64,000 nt of DNA from CAYVVT01 sp964454335 (GCA_964454335.1 CAYVVT010000001.1:124001-188000), one strand, 5' to 3'. Positions 43,466-53,392 are shown, counted from the stretch's first letter. The notes: generated from the sequence alone by a model not told the origin. Program-made: numbers and translations.

Positions 43466-44044
43466 TCAGATCGAGATCAAGCCGGCAAATCCCATGAAAG
43501 CCAAGGCCAGCGCACCGGCGACGATCATGGTGATACCAGCTCCTTCAAAATGTTTCGGGACCGGCGCCAGTTCGAGCTCTTCCCGGATGCCGGCCATGAT
43601 CACCAGCGCCAGAGTGAAACCGGCACCCGCCCCCAGACCGTAGACCAGGCTTTCCAGAAAACTGTATTCGCGCAATACCGAGAAGAGGGCCAGACCCAGG
43701 ATGGCACAATTGGTGGTGATGAGAGGTAGAAAAATTCCCAGTGTGTCGTAAAGCGGCTTGCTCATCTTGCGGATGAACATCTCCACCAGCTGGACCAGTG
43801 AGGCGATGACCAGAATAAAGGAGACATACTCCAGGATCTCCACATTGAAGGGCACCAGAATGAGATGATAGATGATCCAGGTAACCACAGCCGTGATACT
43901 CATGACAAAGGTGACAGCCATTCCCATGGAGAAGGCCGAGGAGACCTTCTTGGAGACCCCGACGAAGGGGCAGATCCCCAGAAAGTAACTAAGAACAAAA
44001 TTGTTGACGATCGCTGCGGACAGGAACAGAAGGAAATAGGTCAT
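43466..44044 (-). CDS. rnfA: Rnf complex subunit RnfA
   Basis: A 192-residue integral membrane subunit with six predicted helices and the family start LFLSAAIVNNFVLSYFLGICPFVGVSKK. A second conserved stretch reads NCAILGLALF. RnfA and RnfE form the inner core of the complex and share an Fe-S cluster through conserved Cys. Its start overlaps the rnfE stop. Confidence 0.94.
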   Translation of the reverse strand: MTYFLLFLSAAIVNNFVLSYFLGICPFVGVSKKVSSAFSMGMAVTFVMSITAVVTWIIYHLILVPFNVEILEYVSFILVIASLVQLVEMFIRKMSKPLYDTLGIFLPLITTNCAILGLALFSVLREYSFLESLVYGLGAGAGFTLALVIMAGIREELELAPVPKHFEGAGITMIVAGALALAFMGFAGLISI

Positions 44045-44658
44045 GCCGCGGCCCTCCGATCATTGAACCAGTTGGCCAGGCCGATCATGATGCCCAGCGT
44101 GAGAAACGCACCCGGCGGCAGGATCATCACCATCCAGGGCTCGAACCAGGCACCCAGCACCGTAGCGCCGAAGATGGTCCCGCTGCCCAGGATCTCGCGG
44201 ACGATCCCCAGCACCACCAGAACCAGGATGAAGCCGATCCCCATCCCGAAAGCATCCAGCAAAGCACGGCCGATGTTGTTCTTGGAGGAGAAGGCCTCCT
44301 GCCGGCCAAGAATGAGGCAGTTCACAACGATGAGGGGGATGTAGGGTCCCAGGGTCTTGCTGATATCAGGGAAGAAGGCTGCCAGAAATCGATCAGCCAC
44401 TGTCACGAAGGTGGCGATGACGACGATGTAGCTGGCGATACGAACTTGGTGCGGGATGATGTTGCGCATGGATGAGATCATCAGGGATGACATCACCAGA
44501 ACAAAGGTAGTGGCCAAACCCATGGCCAGACCGTTCATGGCAGCGTTGGTGACGGCAAGCGTGGGACAGAGTCCCAACAGGCTGGCCAGAACCGGATTCT
44601 CTTTCCATATTCCCTTTAGGAATTCCTGACTGAGGCTGACTTGCTTGGCCATACTCAA
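44041..44658 (-). CDS. rnfE: Rnf complex subunit RnfE
   Basis: A 205-residue membrane subunit homologous to RnfA, with EFLKGIWKENPVLASLLGLCPTLAVTNAAMNG at the front and LIVVNCLILGRQEAFSSKN in the middle. It has six predicted helices and starts within the end of rnfG. It pairs with RnfA in the ion-translocating core. Confidence 0.94.
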   Translation of the reverse strand: MSMAKQVSLSQEFLKGIWKENPVLASLLGLCPTLAVTNAAMNGLAMGLATTFVLVMSSLMISSMRNIIPHQVRIASYIVVIATFVTVADRFLAAFFPDISKTLGPYIPLIVVNCLILGRQEAFSSKNNIGRALLDAFGMGIGFILVLVVLGIVREILGSGTIFGATVLGAWFEPWMVMILPPGAFLTLGIMIGLANWFNDRRAAA

Positions 44659-45290
44659 TCCTCCTGCTCTACTTGGAGAATGCCGTAGAGGTCAGCTCCT
44701 GCCTCGGCCGCCAGGTTAAACGCCTGACGGGCGCGTTCCAGGTCATTGCCGATGATCCGGGCCACAGCCTTGGAGGAGATGGTTGCGCCGGTGATGCCCT
44801 GAACCTCGTTGGGTGCGCTGGGCGCAGCATTCTTGATGACGACGATCTCCGGCTGGGTGGCCACTCCGCGAAATTGCTGGGGCCACCAGAGGGGATTATC
44901 CTTGTTGGACGGATCGGTAACGATCTTTGTGCCCAGACCGGGGGTCTCAATCTGCTCCAGGACCTTGATCCCGGTCAGGTTCTCGAAGCCGGGCTCCGCA
45001 CCGACCATGATGCGGACCTCGCCCTGAAAACCCGAACCCACCGCCTGGAAGGCGATACCGATAAGGGAATCCCCTTCGACAGGAAGGGCCAGGTAGAGGG
45101 TGATTCCATCACCTTCCACCGTGTCATAGTGATCATACGGCGGCAGGACCTCGGCGATGGCGGCCTGCAGGGCTACAAGACGATGATGTTCGATCCTGGG
45201 TTTTGTCAGAGCATCCCAACCCGCCAGGATACCGCCGCTGAGCATGGCGATGGCTGTGAGTACGATGATCATGCGCGTGGTGAGATTCAT
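44655..45290 (-). CDS. rnfG: Rnf complex subunit RnfG (FMN-bearing)
   Basis: A 211-residue subunit with one N-terminal membrane helix and an outward FMN-binding domain. The flavin attachment motif is SGAT-like (GITGATISSKAVA), where the Thr carries covalent FMN. GLGTKIVTD is a further family block. Overlaps rnfD at its start and rnfE at its end, so translation is coupled. Confidence 0.92.
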   Translation of the reverse strand: MNLTTRMIIVLTAIAMLSGGILAGWDALTKPRIEHHRLVALQAAIAEVLPPYDHYDTVEGDGITLYLALPVEGDSLIGIAFQAVGSGFQGEVRIMVGAEPGFENLTGIKVLEQIETPGLGTKIVTDPSNKDNPLWWPQQFRGVATQPEIVVIKNAAPSAPNEVQGITGATISSKAVARIIGNDLERARQAFNLAAEAGADLYGILQVEQED

Positions 45291-46414
45291 GCCCGCACCT
45301 CCCCGAAGATCTTTGGCCGTGTATAGCGGTTGATGAGCGGTGTCAGGGCGTTCATCAGCAGGATTGAATACATCACACCTTCCGGGAGACCACCGTACAA
45401 TCTGATGATCACCAGCAGGAGACCCGCGCCCAATCCGAATATCCAGGCCCCCCTGGCGGTGACCGGTGAGGTCACCATATCCGTAGCCATGAAGAAGGCG
45501 CCCAGCATTAACCCTCCTGAAAGCAGTTGGAACACCGGATCGGGATACGAATCCGGGGCGATCAACCAGAACAGTCCACCGATGACGGCCACGCTGCCCA
45601 GGAAGCTCAGGGGGATCCGCCAGTCGGCATATTTCCTGATAAGGAGGTAAAGGCCGCCTGCCAGGACTGCCAGGGCAGAGGTTTCACCCAGGGAACCGCC
45701 AATGTTGCCGGTAAGCATATCAAGGTACTCTGTGGAGATACCCTCGAACTTGAACAAGCCCAGCGGTGTTGCCGCAGTGACCCCGTCGACATCCGCAAAC
45801 CTGGCTGTGTTGGGCCAGGTCCAGGTGGTCATTGCCACTGGAAAACTGGCCTGCAGAAAAGCCCGCCCCAGCAGGGCAGGATTGAAAATATTGTAGCCCA
45901 GTCCACCGAAGAGGTGCTTGCCGATGGAAATGGCGAAAATGGAACCCAGGGCACCACCCCAGAGAGGAAAGGAAGGCGGCAGGGTCAGGGCCAGCAGGAG
46001 CCCGGTAATTGCTGCGGAGCCGTCGGCCAGCGTCATGGACTCGCCCTTCATACGGTTGGCCAGGAATTCAGTGACCAGTGCCGCCAGGACACATACAAGG
46101 ATCATCGCGACGGCTATAAAACCAAAGTAGATCACGGCCAATATCGCTGCCGGCATCAAGGCCGCCACCACGCTCCACATGACCTTGGGTACGGAGTCCA
46201 CGGTATGGAAATGTGGGGAGGAGGACAGTACCAGCATACGCTCAGGTTTAAACAGCTTGGCCCGGGGATCCTTTTTCTTGGGTGCCGGTTTCGGTGGTGG
46301 CTTTGATGAGGATTCACCAACAGGTTTCTGGGCGGCTGCTTTTTCAGACCTGTCCCCGCCAGGCTGTTTCTCGGCGCCGGGTTGATCCTGTTTTGGTTTC
46401 TGTTCTTCACTCAT
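45287..46414 (-). CDS. rnfD: Rnf complex subunit RnfD with charged N-terminal extension
   Basis: A 375-residue membrane subunit with about 8-10 helices and the covalent-flavin motif DGVTAATPL. FNPALLGRAFLQASFPVAMTTWTWP is typical of RnfD. It has an unusual hydrophilic N-terminus of about 55 residues rich in Lys, Pro, Glu and Gln (KPAPKKKDPRAKLFKPE) before the usual start near MLVLSSSPHFHT. The start is uncertain between the ATG at 46414 and a TTG at 46432; neither has a clear ribosome-binding site. Confidence 0.9.
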   Translation of the reverse strand: MSEEQKPKQDQPGAEKQPGGDRSEKAAAQKPVGESSSKPPPKPAPKKKDPRAKLFKPERMLVLSSSPHFHTVDSVPKVMWSVVAALMPAAILAVIYFGFIAVAMILVCVLAALVTEFLANRMKGESMTLADGSAAITGLLLALTLPPSFPLWGGALGSIFAISIGKHLFGGLGYNIFNPALLGRAFLQASFPVAMTTWTWPNTARFADVDGVTAATPLGLFKFEGISTEYLDMLTGNIGGSLGETSALAVLAGGLYLLIRKYADWRIPLSFLGSVAVIGGLFWLIAPDSYPDPVFQLLSGGLMLGAFFMATDMVTSPVTARGAWIFGLGAGLLLVIIRLYGGLPEGVMYSILLMNALTPLINRYTRPKIFGEVRA

Positions 46415-46440
46415 GGGGGGATTCTCATTCAATTGAAATT

Positions 46441-47808
46441 TTAAACGGCGGCTTCAGCCTTGCGGGTCGCCTTGTTCTTATGCTCGGTGGTTTTGACCTT
46501 GCCCACGCGGATCCACTGTACCAACGGTATGCTGGATGGGCAAACAAAGGCACAGGATCCGCACTCGATACAGTTGAAGACACCCCAGTCATCACTCTCT
46601 TCCCAGCGCCCCATTTCAGCCAGCCGGGAAAGGCGGGTGGGTACCAGGTTCATCGGACAGACCGAAACGCAGGTGCCACACTTGATACAGGGGTAATGGG
46701 AGCTCTTCTGTACATGGGTGGATCTCAGACAGACAATCCCGCTGGTTGCCTTCAGGACAGGTACCGCCAGATCGAACTGGGTCAGTCCCATCATGGGCCC
46801 GCCCATAAAGACGGCAGCGGTCTCTTCGATGAGACCACCGCTGGCTTCGAGCAGAGAGCTGAACGGTGTACCCAATCGGGCCACGAGATTCCCCGGCTTG
46901 CTGATGGCGTCTCCGGTGACTGTCACCATGCGCTGGATCAGTGGCTTCCCATCCACCACGGCATCGTACACAGCCAGTGCAGTCCCCACATTGTTTACAA
47001 CGACACCCACGTCCATGGGCAATCCGCCGGCAGGCACCTTGCGGCCCAGGGCCGCATCGATGAGCATCTTCTCGGCGCCCTGGGGATATTTGACCTTCAG
47101 GGGGATGACCTTGAAGTCCAGCTGCAGATCACTGATGTGCTTCTGCATGATACTGATGGCGTCAGCCTTGTTCTTTTCGATCCCGATGTAACCCCGGGCG
47201 ATACCCAGGACCTTCATGAGAATGGACATACCGGTAAGGATCCGCGTCGTCTGCTCAAGCATGCTGCGGTGGTCACAGGTGAGGAAGGGTTCACACTCAC
47301 AGCCATTCAGGATGAAACTGTCAACATGCTTGTCGCTGGGCGGGGCCATCTTGACATGGGTAGGGAAGGCGGCGCCGCCAAGACCGACGATCCCGGCTTC
47401 ACGGATCAGGTTCCGCAGGGTCTCTGCATCGGCCTGCTCCCAGTATTCAGGACGCTGAAGCAGGTCCCACTCATCACCTTCACCGCTACGCTTGATACGG
47501 ACCATGGGCACCTGACCACCCAGCGGATGGGGAAAATTGCCCACGGCTGTCACCTCTCCGGTGATGGAGGAGTGAATAGGGCTGGAAACATACTTGTCAG
47601 TGTCGGCGATCTTCTGACCGGTCTTTACCTGATCACCCTTCTCCACCAGGGCGGTACAGGGAGCGCCGATGTGCTGCTGCATGGGAAGGTAGACCTCGTC
47701 AGGCAGCGGAAGTGGTTCAGAATGCAGATGACAGGTGAGATTCTTGTATTCGTCTGGATGCACCCCACGCTGAAATGTCGCGGTTTTTAACAAAGTGCCA
47801 TCAGCCAT
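46441..47808 (-). CDS. rnfC: Rnf complex subunit RnfC
   Basis: A 455-residue peripheral subunit that exchanges electrons with NAD(H). It has an N-terminal lipoyl-like barrel (VEKGDQVKTGQKIAD, SSITGEV), the NADH/FMN site region GIVGLGGAAFPTHVK with NGCECEPFLTCDH, and two C-terminal 4Fe-4S motifs (CIKCGTCVSVCP and CIECGSCAFVCP). The ATG at 47808 fits the family start; the frame continues to 47838. First gene of the rnf operon (order C-D-G-E-A-B, as usual). The 273-bp gap upstream contains a purine-rich stretch but no promoter I can assign. Confidence 0.94.
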   Translation of the reverse strand: MADGTLLKTATFQRGVHPDEYKNLTCHLHSEPLPLPDEVYLPMQQHIGAPCTALVEKGDQVKTGQKIADTDKYVSSPIHSSITGEVTAVGNFPHPLGGQVPMVRIKRSGEGDEWDLLQRPEYWEQADAETLRNLIREAGIVGLGGAAFPTHVKMAPPSDKHVDSFILNGCECEPFLTCDHRSMLEQTTRILTGMSILMKVLGIARGYIGIEKNKADAISIMQKHISDLQLDFKVIPLKVKYPQGAEKMLIDAALGRKVPAGGLPMDVGVVVNNVGTALAVYDAVVDGKPLIQRMVTVTGDAISKPGNLVARLGTPFSSLLEASGGLIEETAAVFMGGPMMGLTQFDLAVPVLKATSGIVCLRSTHVQKSSHYPCIKCGTCVSVCPMNLVPTRLSRLAEMGRWEESDDWGVFNCIECGSCAFVCPSSIPLVQWIRVGKVKTTEHKNKATRKAEAAV

Positions 47809-48081
47809 GTTGAATATTCCTGTTATGTATAGGTCCAATTGTCATAGTCGCCCTTTCATAGGCAAAAATGAGACCAGAGAGGAGAGGGATTAAGGAATAA
47901 AGAAGAAGGAAGAAGATGAGGTTAGGGTGTGATGACTGATTGATACGGTAAGAACCAAGTGGATCGCATGAATCGATATGTCCCCAGAGCAGCGATCTTC
48001 AAAAATCAGAACTGCGTTTCTGTTGACTGTTTTACGGCTAAGCTGTACATGGGGCCACAGCAAGAGCAAAGGATTCGACTT

Positions 48082-48519
48082 ATGGAAATCACCCGCCACT
48101 TCACCGCCACCACCTTTGTGGTCTTCGAGGACAAAACCCTGTTGCACAGACACCGAACACTGGGAATGTGGTTGCCGCCGGGAGGGCATATTGACAGGGA
48201 TGAATTACCAGAAGTCGCTGCCGTCCGGGAGGTAAAGGAGGAAACGGGTCTGGAGGTTGAACTGATCCACGAACCCCCGTTGATACAATCAGAGAATGCC
48301 CGTGAACTACCACGCCCCTGGCATATCCTGTTGGAAAATATCAATCCCCACCACCAGCACATAGACCTGATCTACTTTGCCCGGGCTCATGGCCTGGAGC
48401 TGAATCCTGAGGAAGGAGAAGGTCTGGAACTGCGCTGGTTCAGCCGGTCCGATCTGGCAGGGGATGAGATCGCTGAAGATATCCGTAAACTGGGACTGGA
48501 AGCCATTGATGTCGTTTGA
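48082..48519 (+). CDS. Nudix hydrolase
   Basis: A 145-residue Nudix protein. The Nudix box reads GGHIDRDELPEVAAVREVKEETGLEV, which matches the consensus with REVKEETG as metal-binding core. It hydrolyses a nucleoside diphosphate linked to another group; the substrate is unknown. AAAGGA lies 8 bases before the ATG at 48082. A frame open from 47959 is likely non-coding upstream sequence, as the family starts at this Met. Confidence 0.87.
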   Translation: MEITRHFTATTFVVFEDKTLLHRHRTLGMWLPPGGHIDRDELPEVAAVREVKEETGLEVELIHEPPLIQSENARELPRPWHILLENINPHHQHIDLIYFARAHGLELNPEEGEGLELRWFSRSDLAGDEIAEDIRKLGLEAIDVV

Positions 48520-48675
48520 GGTTAAGTGTTCGACGAGAGCTGTCTTCGCAGCGCACAGTCGATGACAGAGATGCACCGACGATATGCCCCCAAATCCCCA
48601 GAGCCCCAACGCCTAACATCTACCACCTAACATTTTTCCTTTCCCTGATAACACAAAAATCCAAACTTCTCCGCC

Positions 48676-49911
48676 ATGACAACGAGTAATACGCGCTGGA
48701 ACAGAGCAGCCTTCATCTGGCATGCCATCTGGGTGGCCATCACCATAACATTCACAGAGGTGAACACCATCTTGCCGGCCCTGGTGTTGAATGTTGGCGG
48801 AACAAAGATCCATGTCGGTATCCTTACTGCCATCATGGTGGGCGTGCCCATGCTGGGTCAGCTTCTGTTTGCCGGCTTTCTATCATCGAAGATTTACAAG
48901 AAACCCTATCTGCTCACCGGTATCAATCTCAGGGTGCTGGCCCTGGCTGGCATGGCTTTTACCCTCTTCATCAGTTCCGAATGGAGTTCGGCCAGAGTCC
49001 TGGCGATGGTTTACCTCTGGATGCTCATATTTACCCTCAGCGGCGCTTTCGCAGGTGTTTCGTATACGGATATTCTGGGCAAAAGCATTGAAGGTGATAC
49101 CCGCAAGCGCTTCCTGGTCCTGCGTCAATTCCTGTCCGGTATCGGTGTGCTCATCTCAGCCCTCATCGGTCGTGAGATCCTGAGGATGCTTGATTCTCCG
49201 GGTAACTACAGTCTGCTCTTCGGGCTGGCCGCCGCTTGCCTGCTCATCGCGTCGATCGGGTTCTGGGTCCTGCGTGAGAGGGCCACCCGGGTTGTCCTGG
49301 AACGCGGCAGTATCATGGATATCTTCAGATTTATCCCCAAATATCTCAAGGAGGATCCAAATCTGCGCAACGTGGTGATCCTGAGTAATCTGGCTGGATT
49401 TGCCGTCACTCTGATGCCCTTCTACATTGTACTGGCCAGGGATCGTTATGCGCTCACGAGTGAAACGGTTGGAAATCTGCTCATCGTCTCGATCCTGGGG
49501 CTGATCCTGTCAAATTATCTCTGGTCTCGTATCCTCAAGCACTACGCCTATCGCGGCATACTCATAACCTGGATCGTCATCAGCGCAGCATTACCCGTGC
49601 TGGCCCTGGTATTTGCTGCTAGGCTGCCACTGCCATTCTTTCTCATTCTATTCTTTCTCAGCGGCGCTACACTCAGTGCCCAGAGGATCGCTCAGGAGGG
49701 TATTCTGTTGGAGATCTCCAACGAGACGAACCGCACACTGTATACAGGCATCATCGGCGCCTTTAATCTCACCATCGCCATCTTCCCGCTTGTCTCAGGG
49801 ATCCTCATTACCCTGGTCGGTTATGCACCGGTCTTCCTCGTGGGTTCATTGTCGATGATCACCTCACTGTACTTCGCACGGCAGATCAATTGCGATCTGG
49901 AGCGGGAATGA
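48676..49911 (+). CDS. MFS-type transporter
   Basis: A 411-residue membrane protein with about 12 predicted helices, of the major facilitator type (AAFIWHAIWVAITITFTEVNTILPALVLNVGG; GFLSSKIYKKPYLL as the loop between helices 2 and 3). The substrate cannot be deduced. Its stop overlaps the recO start (ATGA). No good ribosome-binding site precedes the ATG, in a stretch rich in short T/A runs. Confidence 0.8.
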   Translation: MTTSNTRWNRAAFIWHAIWVAITITFTEVNTILPALVLNVGGTKIHVGILTAIMVGVPMLGQLLFAGFLSSKIYKKPYLLTGINLRVLALAGMAFTLFISSEWSSARVLAMVYLWMLIFTLSGAFAGVSYTDILGKSIEGDTRKRFLVLRQFLSGIGVLISALIGREILRMLDSPGNYSLLFGLAAACLLIASIGFWVLRERATRVVLERGSIMDIFRFIPKYLKEDPNLRNVVILSNLAGFAVTLMPFYIVLARDRYALTSETVGNLLIVSILGLILSNYLWSRILKHYAYRGILITWIVISAALPVLALVFAARLPLPFFLILFFLSGATLSAQRIAQEGILLEISNETNRTLYTGIIGAFNLTIAIFPLVSGILITLVGYAPVFLVGSLSMITSLYFARQINCDLERE

Positions 49912-50663
49912 TCATTGATACGGAAGCGGTGGTCCTGCGGACACTTAATCACGGTGATACCAGCAAGATCGTCACGCTTTACAGCCGAGAGACCGGCCGC
50001 CTGAAACTAATCGCAAAGGGCGTTCGCTCCCGGAAGAGCAAATCGCAGGGCCTGTTCCAGCCCACACATTATCTGCGCCTGGCCTATTATGAGAAGCAGC
50101 GGTCAGAGCTGCAGTTGTTCAAAAATGGTGAATTGGTGAAGGGCTTCTATCAACTGGAAAGTGACTTCGACCGCCTGACACTGGCGCAGGTCGTGCTGGA
50201 GCTGGTGGACCGGGCGGCAGAGAAGGAAGAACCGCATCCCGAGGTCTTTGACCTTCTCATTCAAGCCCTGGAGCATCTGAATGATATGGATCAGCCTACC
50301 AGCGTGGTGTACTGGTTCTTTCATCTGCAGTTCCTGCGGGCCATGGGCTTTCGGCCGGAGACAGATCGCTGTCCTTTATGTTCGCGCTCCTTGTCTGCCG
50401 GAGGAAACCTTAAGCCCCGATTGCCGGGGATCACCTGCAATGAATGTGAAGCGGAAGATCCTGAAGAAATAAAACTGAATGCAGGACAGATCAGAACACT
50501 GCAGGACCTGCTGGACCGGTCCTGGGAAGAGCTGGAAGAGCCGGGATTCAGCGAAACCGAGCGCCGTCGCTTCTGGGACTTTTTATGGCGTTACACCCGC
50601 TATCACATCGAACCCACCCGGAACATGCGCTCGCTGGAAGTGCTGAAACAACTGTATGGATGA
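49908..50663 (+). CDS. recO: DNA repair protein RecO
   Basis: A 251-residue RecO, which helps RecFR load RecA on gapped DNA. N-terminal OB-fold (IIDTEAVVLRTLNHGDTSKIVTLYSRETGRLKLIAKGVR) and a C-terminal helical domain with a zinc site (CPLCSRSL ... CNECE). The ATG at 49908 overlaps the transporter stop and gives the family's usual N-terminus. Confidence 0.93.
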   Translation: MIIDTEAVVLRTLNHGDTSKIVTLYSRETGRLKLIAKGVRSRKSKSQGLFQPTHYLRLAYYEKQRSELQLFKNGELVKGFYQLESDFDRLTLAQVVLELVDRAAEKEEPHPEVFDLLIQALEHLNDMDQPTSVVYWFFHLQFLRAMGFRPETDRCPLCSRSLSAGGNLKPRLPGITCNECEAEDPEEIKLNAGQIRTLQDLLDRSWEELEEPGFSETERRRFWDFLWRYTRYHIEPTRNMRSLEVLKQLYG

Positions 50664-50756
50664 GGGGTAGAAGTCAGGAGACAGAAGACAGGAGGGATCT
50701 CTTGTATTCGGAAGCTGTGAGGTTATTCTTTCGGGCGTGATGAACGGATACAGAAT

Positions 50757-51656
50757 ATGAACGAGTGGAACCAGCCAAGACGACCAAACATTCGCTTTGG
50801 TCCCCGAGGGATCACCCGCGGTATTCAGCAGATCATCATTGTCAATGCTGTCATCTTTCTGCTCAGCATGGCCACTGGTCTGGCCGTCTGGGCTGACTGG
50901 TTTGGGCTGAATCCACGGCTGGTCTTCACCCGTTTTTTCATCTGGCAGCCATTCACCTATATGTTCCTGCATGCCGGTCTATGGCATGTGGGTCTGAATA
51001 TGCTCATGCTGTGGATGTTTGGCTCTGAACTCGAGCGCATCTGGGGTTATCGTGAATTCCTGCGCTATTATTTTGTCTCGGGAGTGGGTGCCGGTCTATT
51101 CTCACTGATCCCCTATCTTATTGCACTGGTCACCGGCAGCGGGATGGTACCATCTATTATTGGAGCCAGCGGAGCTGTCTATGCCATTCTGTTGGCCTAT
51201 GCCATGACCTACCCGGAGCGTACCGTCTATCTCTATTTCTTAATGCCCATCAAGGTGAAATATCTCATGCTGATAATGGGTGTGGTCACGTTCCTGTCGG
51301 TGGGCAATGGCGATGGGATCAGCCATATCACCCATCTGGGTGGTCTGGTGGTGGGCTGGTTCTATCTCAAAAGGGGTGGACGCTATAGGCGGGTCGATCT
51401 CAATCTGCCCTGGAGAAAATGGCTGCAGCACCTCTCAGACCTGTTTCGCATCCGTGTTGTCTCCGGCGACAAGACTGGCAGCCAAACCCGGAAGGGAGAA
51501 TGGCATAAGGTGGATGACGAACAGAAGATGCGCAGTGAGATGGATCTTCTACTGGACAAGATCACCAAGGTGGGCTATGAGAACCTGAGCAATTCAGAGA
51601 AACGCCGCCTGCTGGAGCTGTCCGGTAAACTCTCCACCGAGGACCACCCGGATTAA
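50757..51656 (+). CDS. Rhomboid family intramembrane serine protease
   Basis: A 299-residue membrane protein with six or seven helices. Rhomboid marks are HAGLWHVGLNMLMLWMFG, the catalytic Ser138 in GASGAVYA and His193 in HITHLGG. It cleaves membrane-protein segments within the bilayer. The soluble C-terminal tail (about 210-299) ends with a helical EMDLLLDKITKVGYENLSNSEKRRLLELS segment often seen in rhomboids of FCB-group bacteria. Stands between recO and a secreted nuclease gene. Confidence 0.9.
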   Translation: MNEWNQPRRPNIRFGPRGITRGIQQIIIVNAVIFLLSMATGLAVWADWFGLNPRLVFTRFFIWQPFTYMFLHAGLWHVGLNMLMLWMFGSELERIWGYREFLRYYFVSGVGAGLFSLIPYLIALVTGSGMVPSIIGASGAVYAILLAYAMTYPERTVYLYFLMPIKVKYLMLIMGVVTFLSVGNGDGISHITHLGGLVVGWFYLKRGGRYRRVDLNLPWRKWLQHLSDLFRIRVVSGDKTGSQTRKGEWHKVDDEQKMRSEMDLLLDKITKVGYENLSNSEKRRLLELSGKLSTEDHPD

Positions 51657-51715
51657 GACCTGTTCGCTGTGATATTTGCACTTTACGCGGACTACAAGGA
51701 CACTATCTTCCCCTC

Positions 51716-53386
51716 ATGAAATCGATTACACAATCACTCATTCTTCTCGCAATGGTGCTCCCTGCGCTGGCACTGATCCCTTTCGATCCGACAATTCACC
51801 AGCTCTCTGCCGGTAAGATCACCACCAGCACAGACCACCTGATGTTCAGTGATCGTGTGGTGAATACCAACACGACATTCAGCTTTAAATTGTACAATGG
51901 CAGTGGTGAGGATCTGCATATAGAGCATATCAGCACGGCCAATGCCTACTTTGAACCCGTTTATCCCTGGCCAGAGACCGTGGGCAGCTCGGATTCTGCT
52001 GAGATCAACATCCGCTTCAGCCCCTTCACGAATATTGAATTCATCGATCATGTGTTTATCGAGATTGCTGAGTGCAATCAGGCGGTTCCCGTGCGACTCA
52101 GCGGCAATGGCTGGCTTATGCCATCCGCCTACCTGCCGACCTTCAATCTGTTCGACGAGGAATTGAAGGACGCGCTGGATGCCATCTTCAGTGACCAGCT
52201 CACCCTGGGCTACAGCAACGCACGTTCCCTGATGTATGGACATGTCGATAACTTCAACGACAGCCTGGAGTGTGTCTACACCGGTTTCCGACAGTACCAT
52301 CCCGAGGGCAGCAGCAGCACTTTTCCGGATCCCATCAATTGTGAGCACAGTTGGCCGCAGAGCGCATTCAACTCGCTGGATCCCATGATGAGCGACATGC
52401 ACCATCTCTTCCCCACGCATGGGAGCGCCAACTCGGCACGATCAAATTATCCCTTTGGTGATGTGGTGAGCAATACGTCCTGGGAATCAGGTGGTTCACG
52501 TCGTGGCCAGAGCGCTGAAGGCAGCACCGTTTTCGAGCCCCGGGATGTTCACAAGGGTGATGTTGCCCGGGTCATGTTCTATTTCATTACCCGCTACTGG
52601 AATTGTGAAGGCTGGATGAACAGCGCCCAGGAAGAGGACCTACGGGCCTGGACCTACCAGGATCCCGTCAGCCAGAAGGAGATCGATCGCAACAACGGGA
52701 TCTTCGGGTATCAGCAAAACCGCAATCCTTTCGTTGATCACCCCTATTTCCTGGAACGGATCACAAGCATGCTCTTTGCCATCAACCGACCCGACAGTTC
52801 GGTGTTGAAGGTGGCCCCGCCTGAGCGGATCTGGCACTATGCCGAAGGGGTGACGATGGATACCCTCCGAATCATCCTGGTGAACTCGGGAAACATCAGT
52901 TATGCTGTTTCAGGTATTGGCAGTGATAATACTGACTTCGTGGTCATGGGATCCTTCCCTCTGACCGTAGAGGCCGGCGAACGGGCAGAGGTGCCCGTGG
53001 CAGTATCCTATACAGCCCACAGCAACAATGCCCGCCTGGAAATTCAAAGCGATGCCACCGTGAATCCCACCGCGGTCATTGAGATGACCTACCATTCAGT
53101 GGTATCTGCTGAGAATCAGCTGGCCACCAGTCCAGTACTGTTGAAGGCCTTTCCCAACCCATTCAACGGGGGTACCCGTATTCGCATCCCCACGCATGCG
53201 AGTGACCCGGGAGAACTGAATATCTACGATCTGAGTGGTCGCCAGGTGTATTCGATGAATGTTCCGGCAGGTTCCGTTGCACAGTCTTTCATCTGGGATC
53301 CTGCTGAACTGTCGGGCGGGATCTACCTGGTACACTTGCTGAAGGGGAATCAGCAACACATCTTGAAGTTGATGTATCTGAAGTAG
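51716..53386 (+). CDS. Secreted endonuclease I family protein with FlgD-like sorting domain
   Basis: A 556-residue exported nuclease. Signal peptide (1-20), an Ig-like beta domain (about 35-135), then an endonuclease I (Vibrio Dns-type, PF04231) domain with the metal and DNA site region INCEHSWPQSAF and MMSDMHHLFPTHGSANSARSNYPFG. A second beta segment follows, then a C-terminal FlgD-like sorting domain (AFPNPFNGGTRIRI to LKLMYLK). It would degrade extracellular DNA and feed deoxynucleosides to the cell, a plausible source of the deoxyribose-phosphate handled by the microcompartment. No ribosome-binding site is obvious. Meets the SDR gene tail to tail 6 bp away. Confidence 0.9.
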   Translation: MKSITQSLILLAMVLPALALIPFDPTIHQLSAGKITTSTDHLMFSDRVVNTNTTFSFKLYNGSGEDLHIEHISTANAYFEPVYPWPETVGSSDSAEINIRFSPFTNIEFIDHVFIEIAECNQAVPVRLSGNGWLMPSAYLPTFNLFDEELKDALDAIFSDQLTLGYSNARSLMYGHVDNFNDSLECVYTGFRQYHPEGSSSTFPDPINCEHSWPQSAFNSLDPMMSDMHHLFPTHGSANSARSNYPFGDVVSNTSWESGGSRRGQSAEGSTVFEPRDVHKGDVARVMFYFITRYWNCEGWMNSAQEEDLRAWTYQDPVSQKEIDRNNGIFGYQQNRNPFVDHPYFLERITSMLFAINRPDSSVLKVAPPERIWHYAEGVTMDTLRIILVNSGNISYAVSGIGSDNTDFVVMGSFPLTVEAGERAEVPVAVSYTAHSNNARLEIQSDATVNPTAVIEMTYHSVVSAENQLATSPVLLKAFPNPFNGGTRIRIPTHASDPGELNIYDLSGRQVYSMNVPAGSVAQSFIWDPAELSGGIYLVHLLKGNQQHILKLMYLK

Positions 53387-53392
53387 ATGTGG

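Noticed and set aside
47959..48081. Longer Nudix protein from 47959
   Set aside because: The extra residues match no part of the fold, and the ATG at 48082 has a suitable ribosome-binding site.
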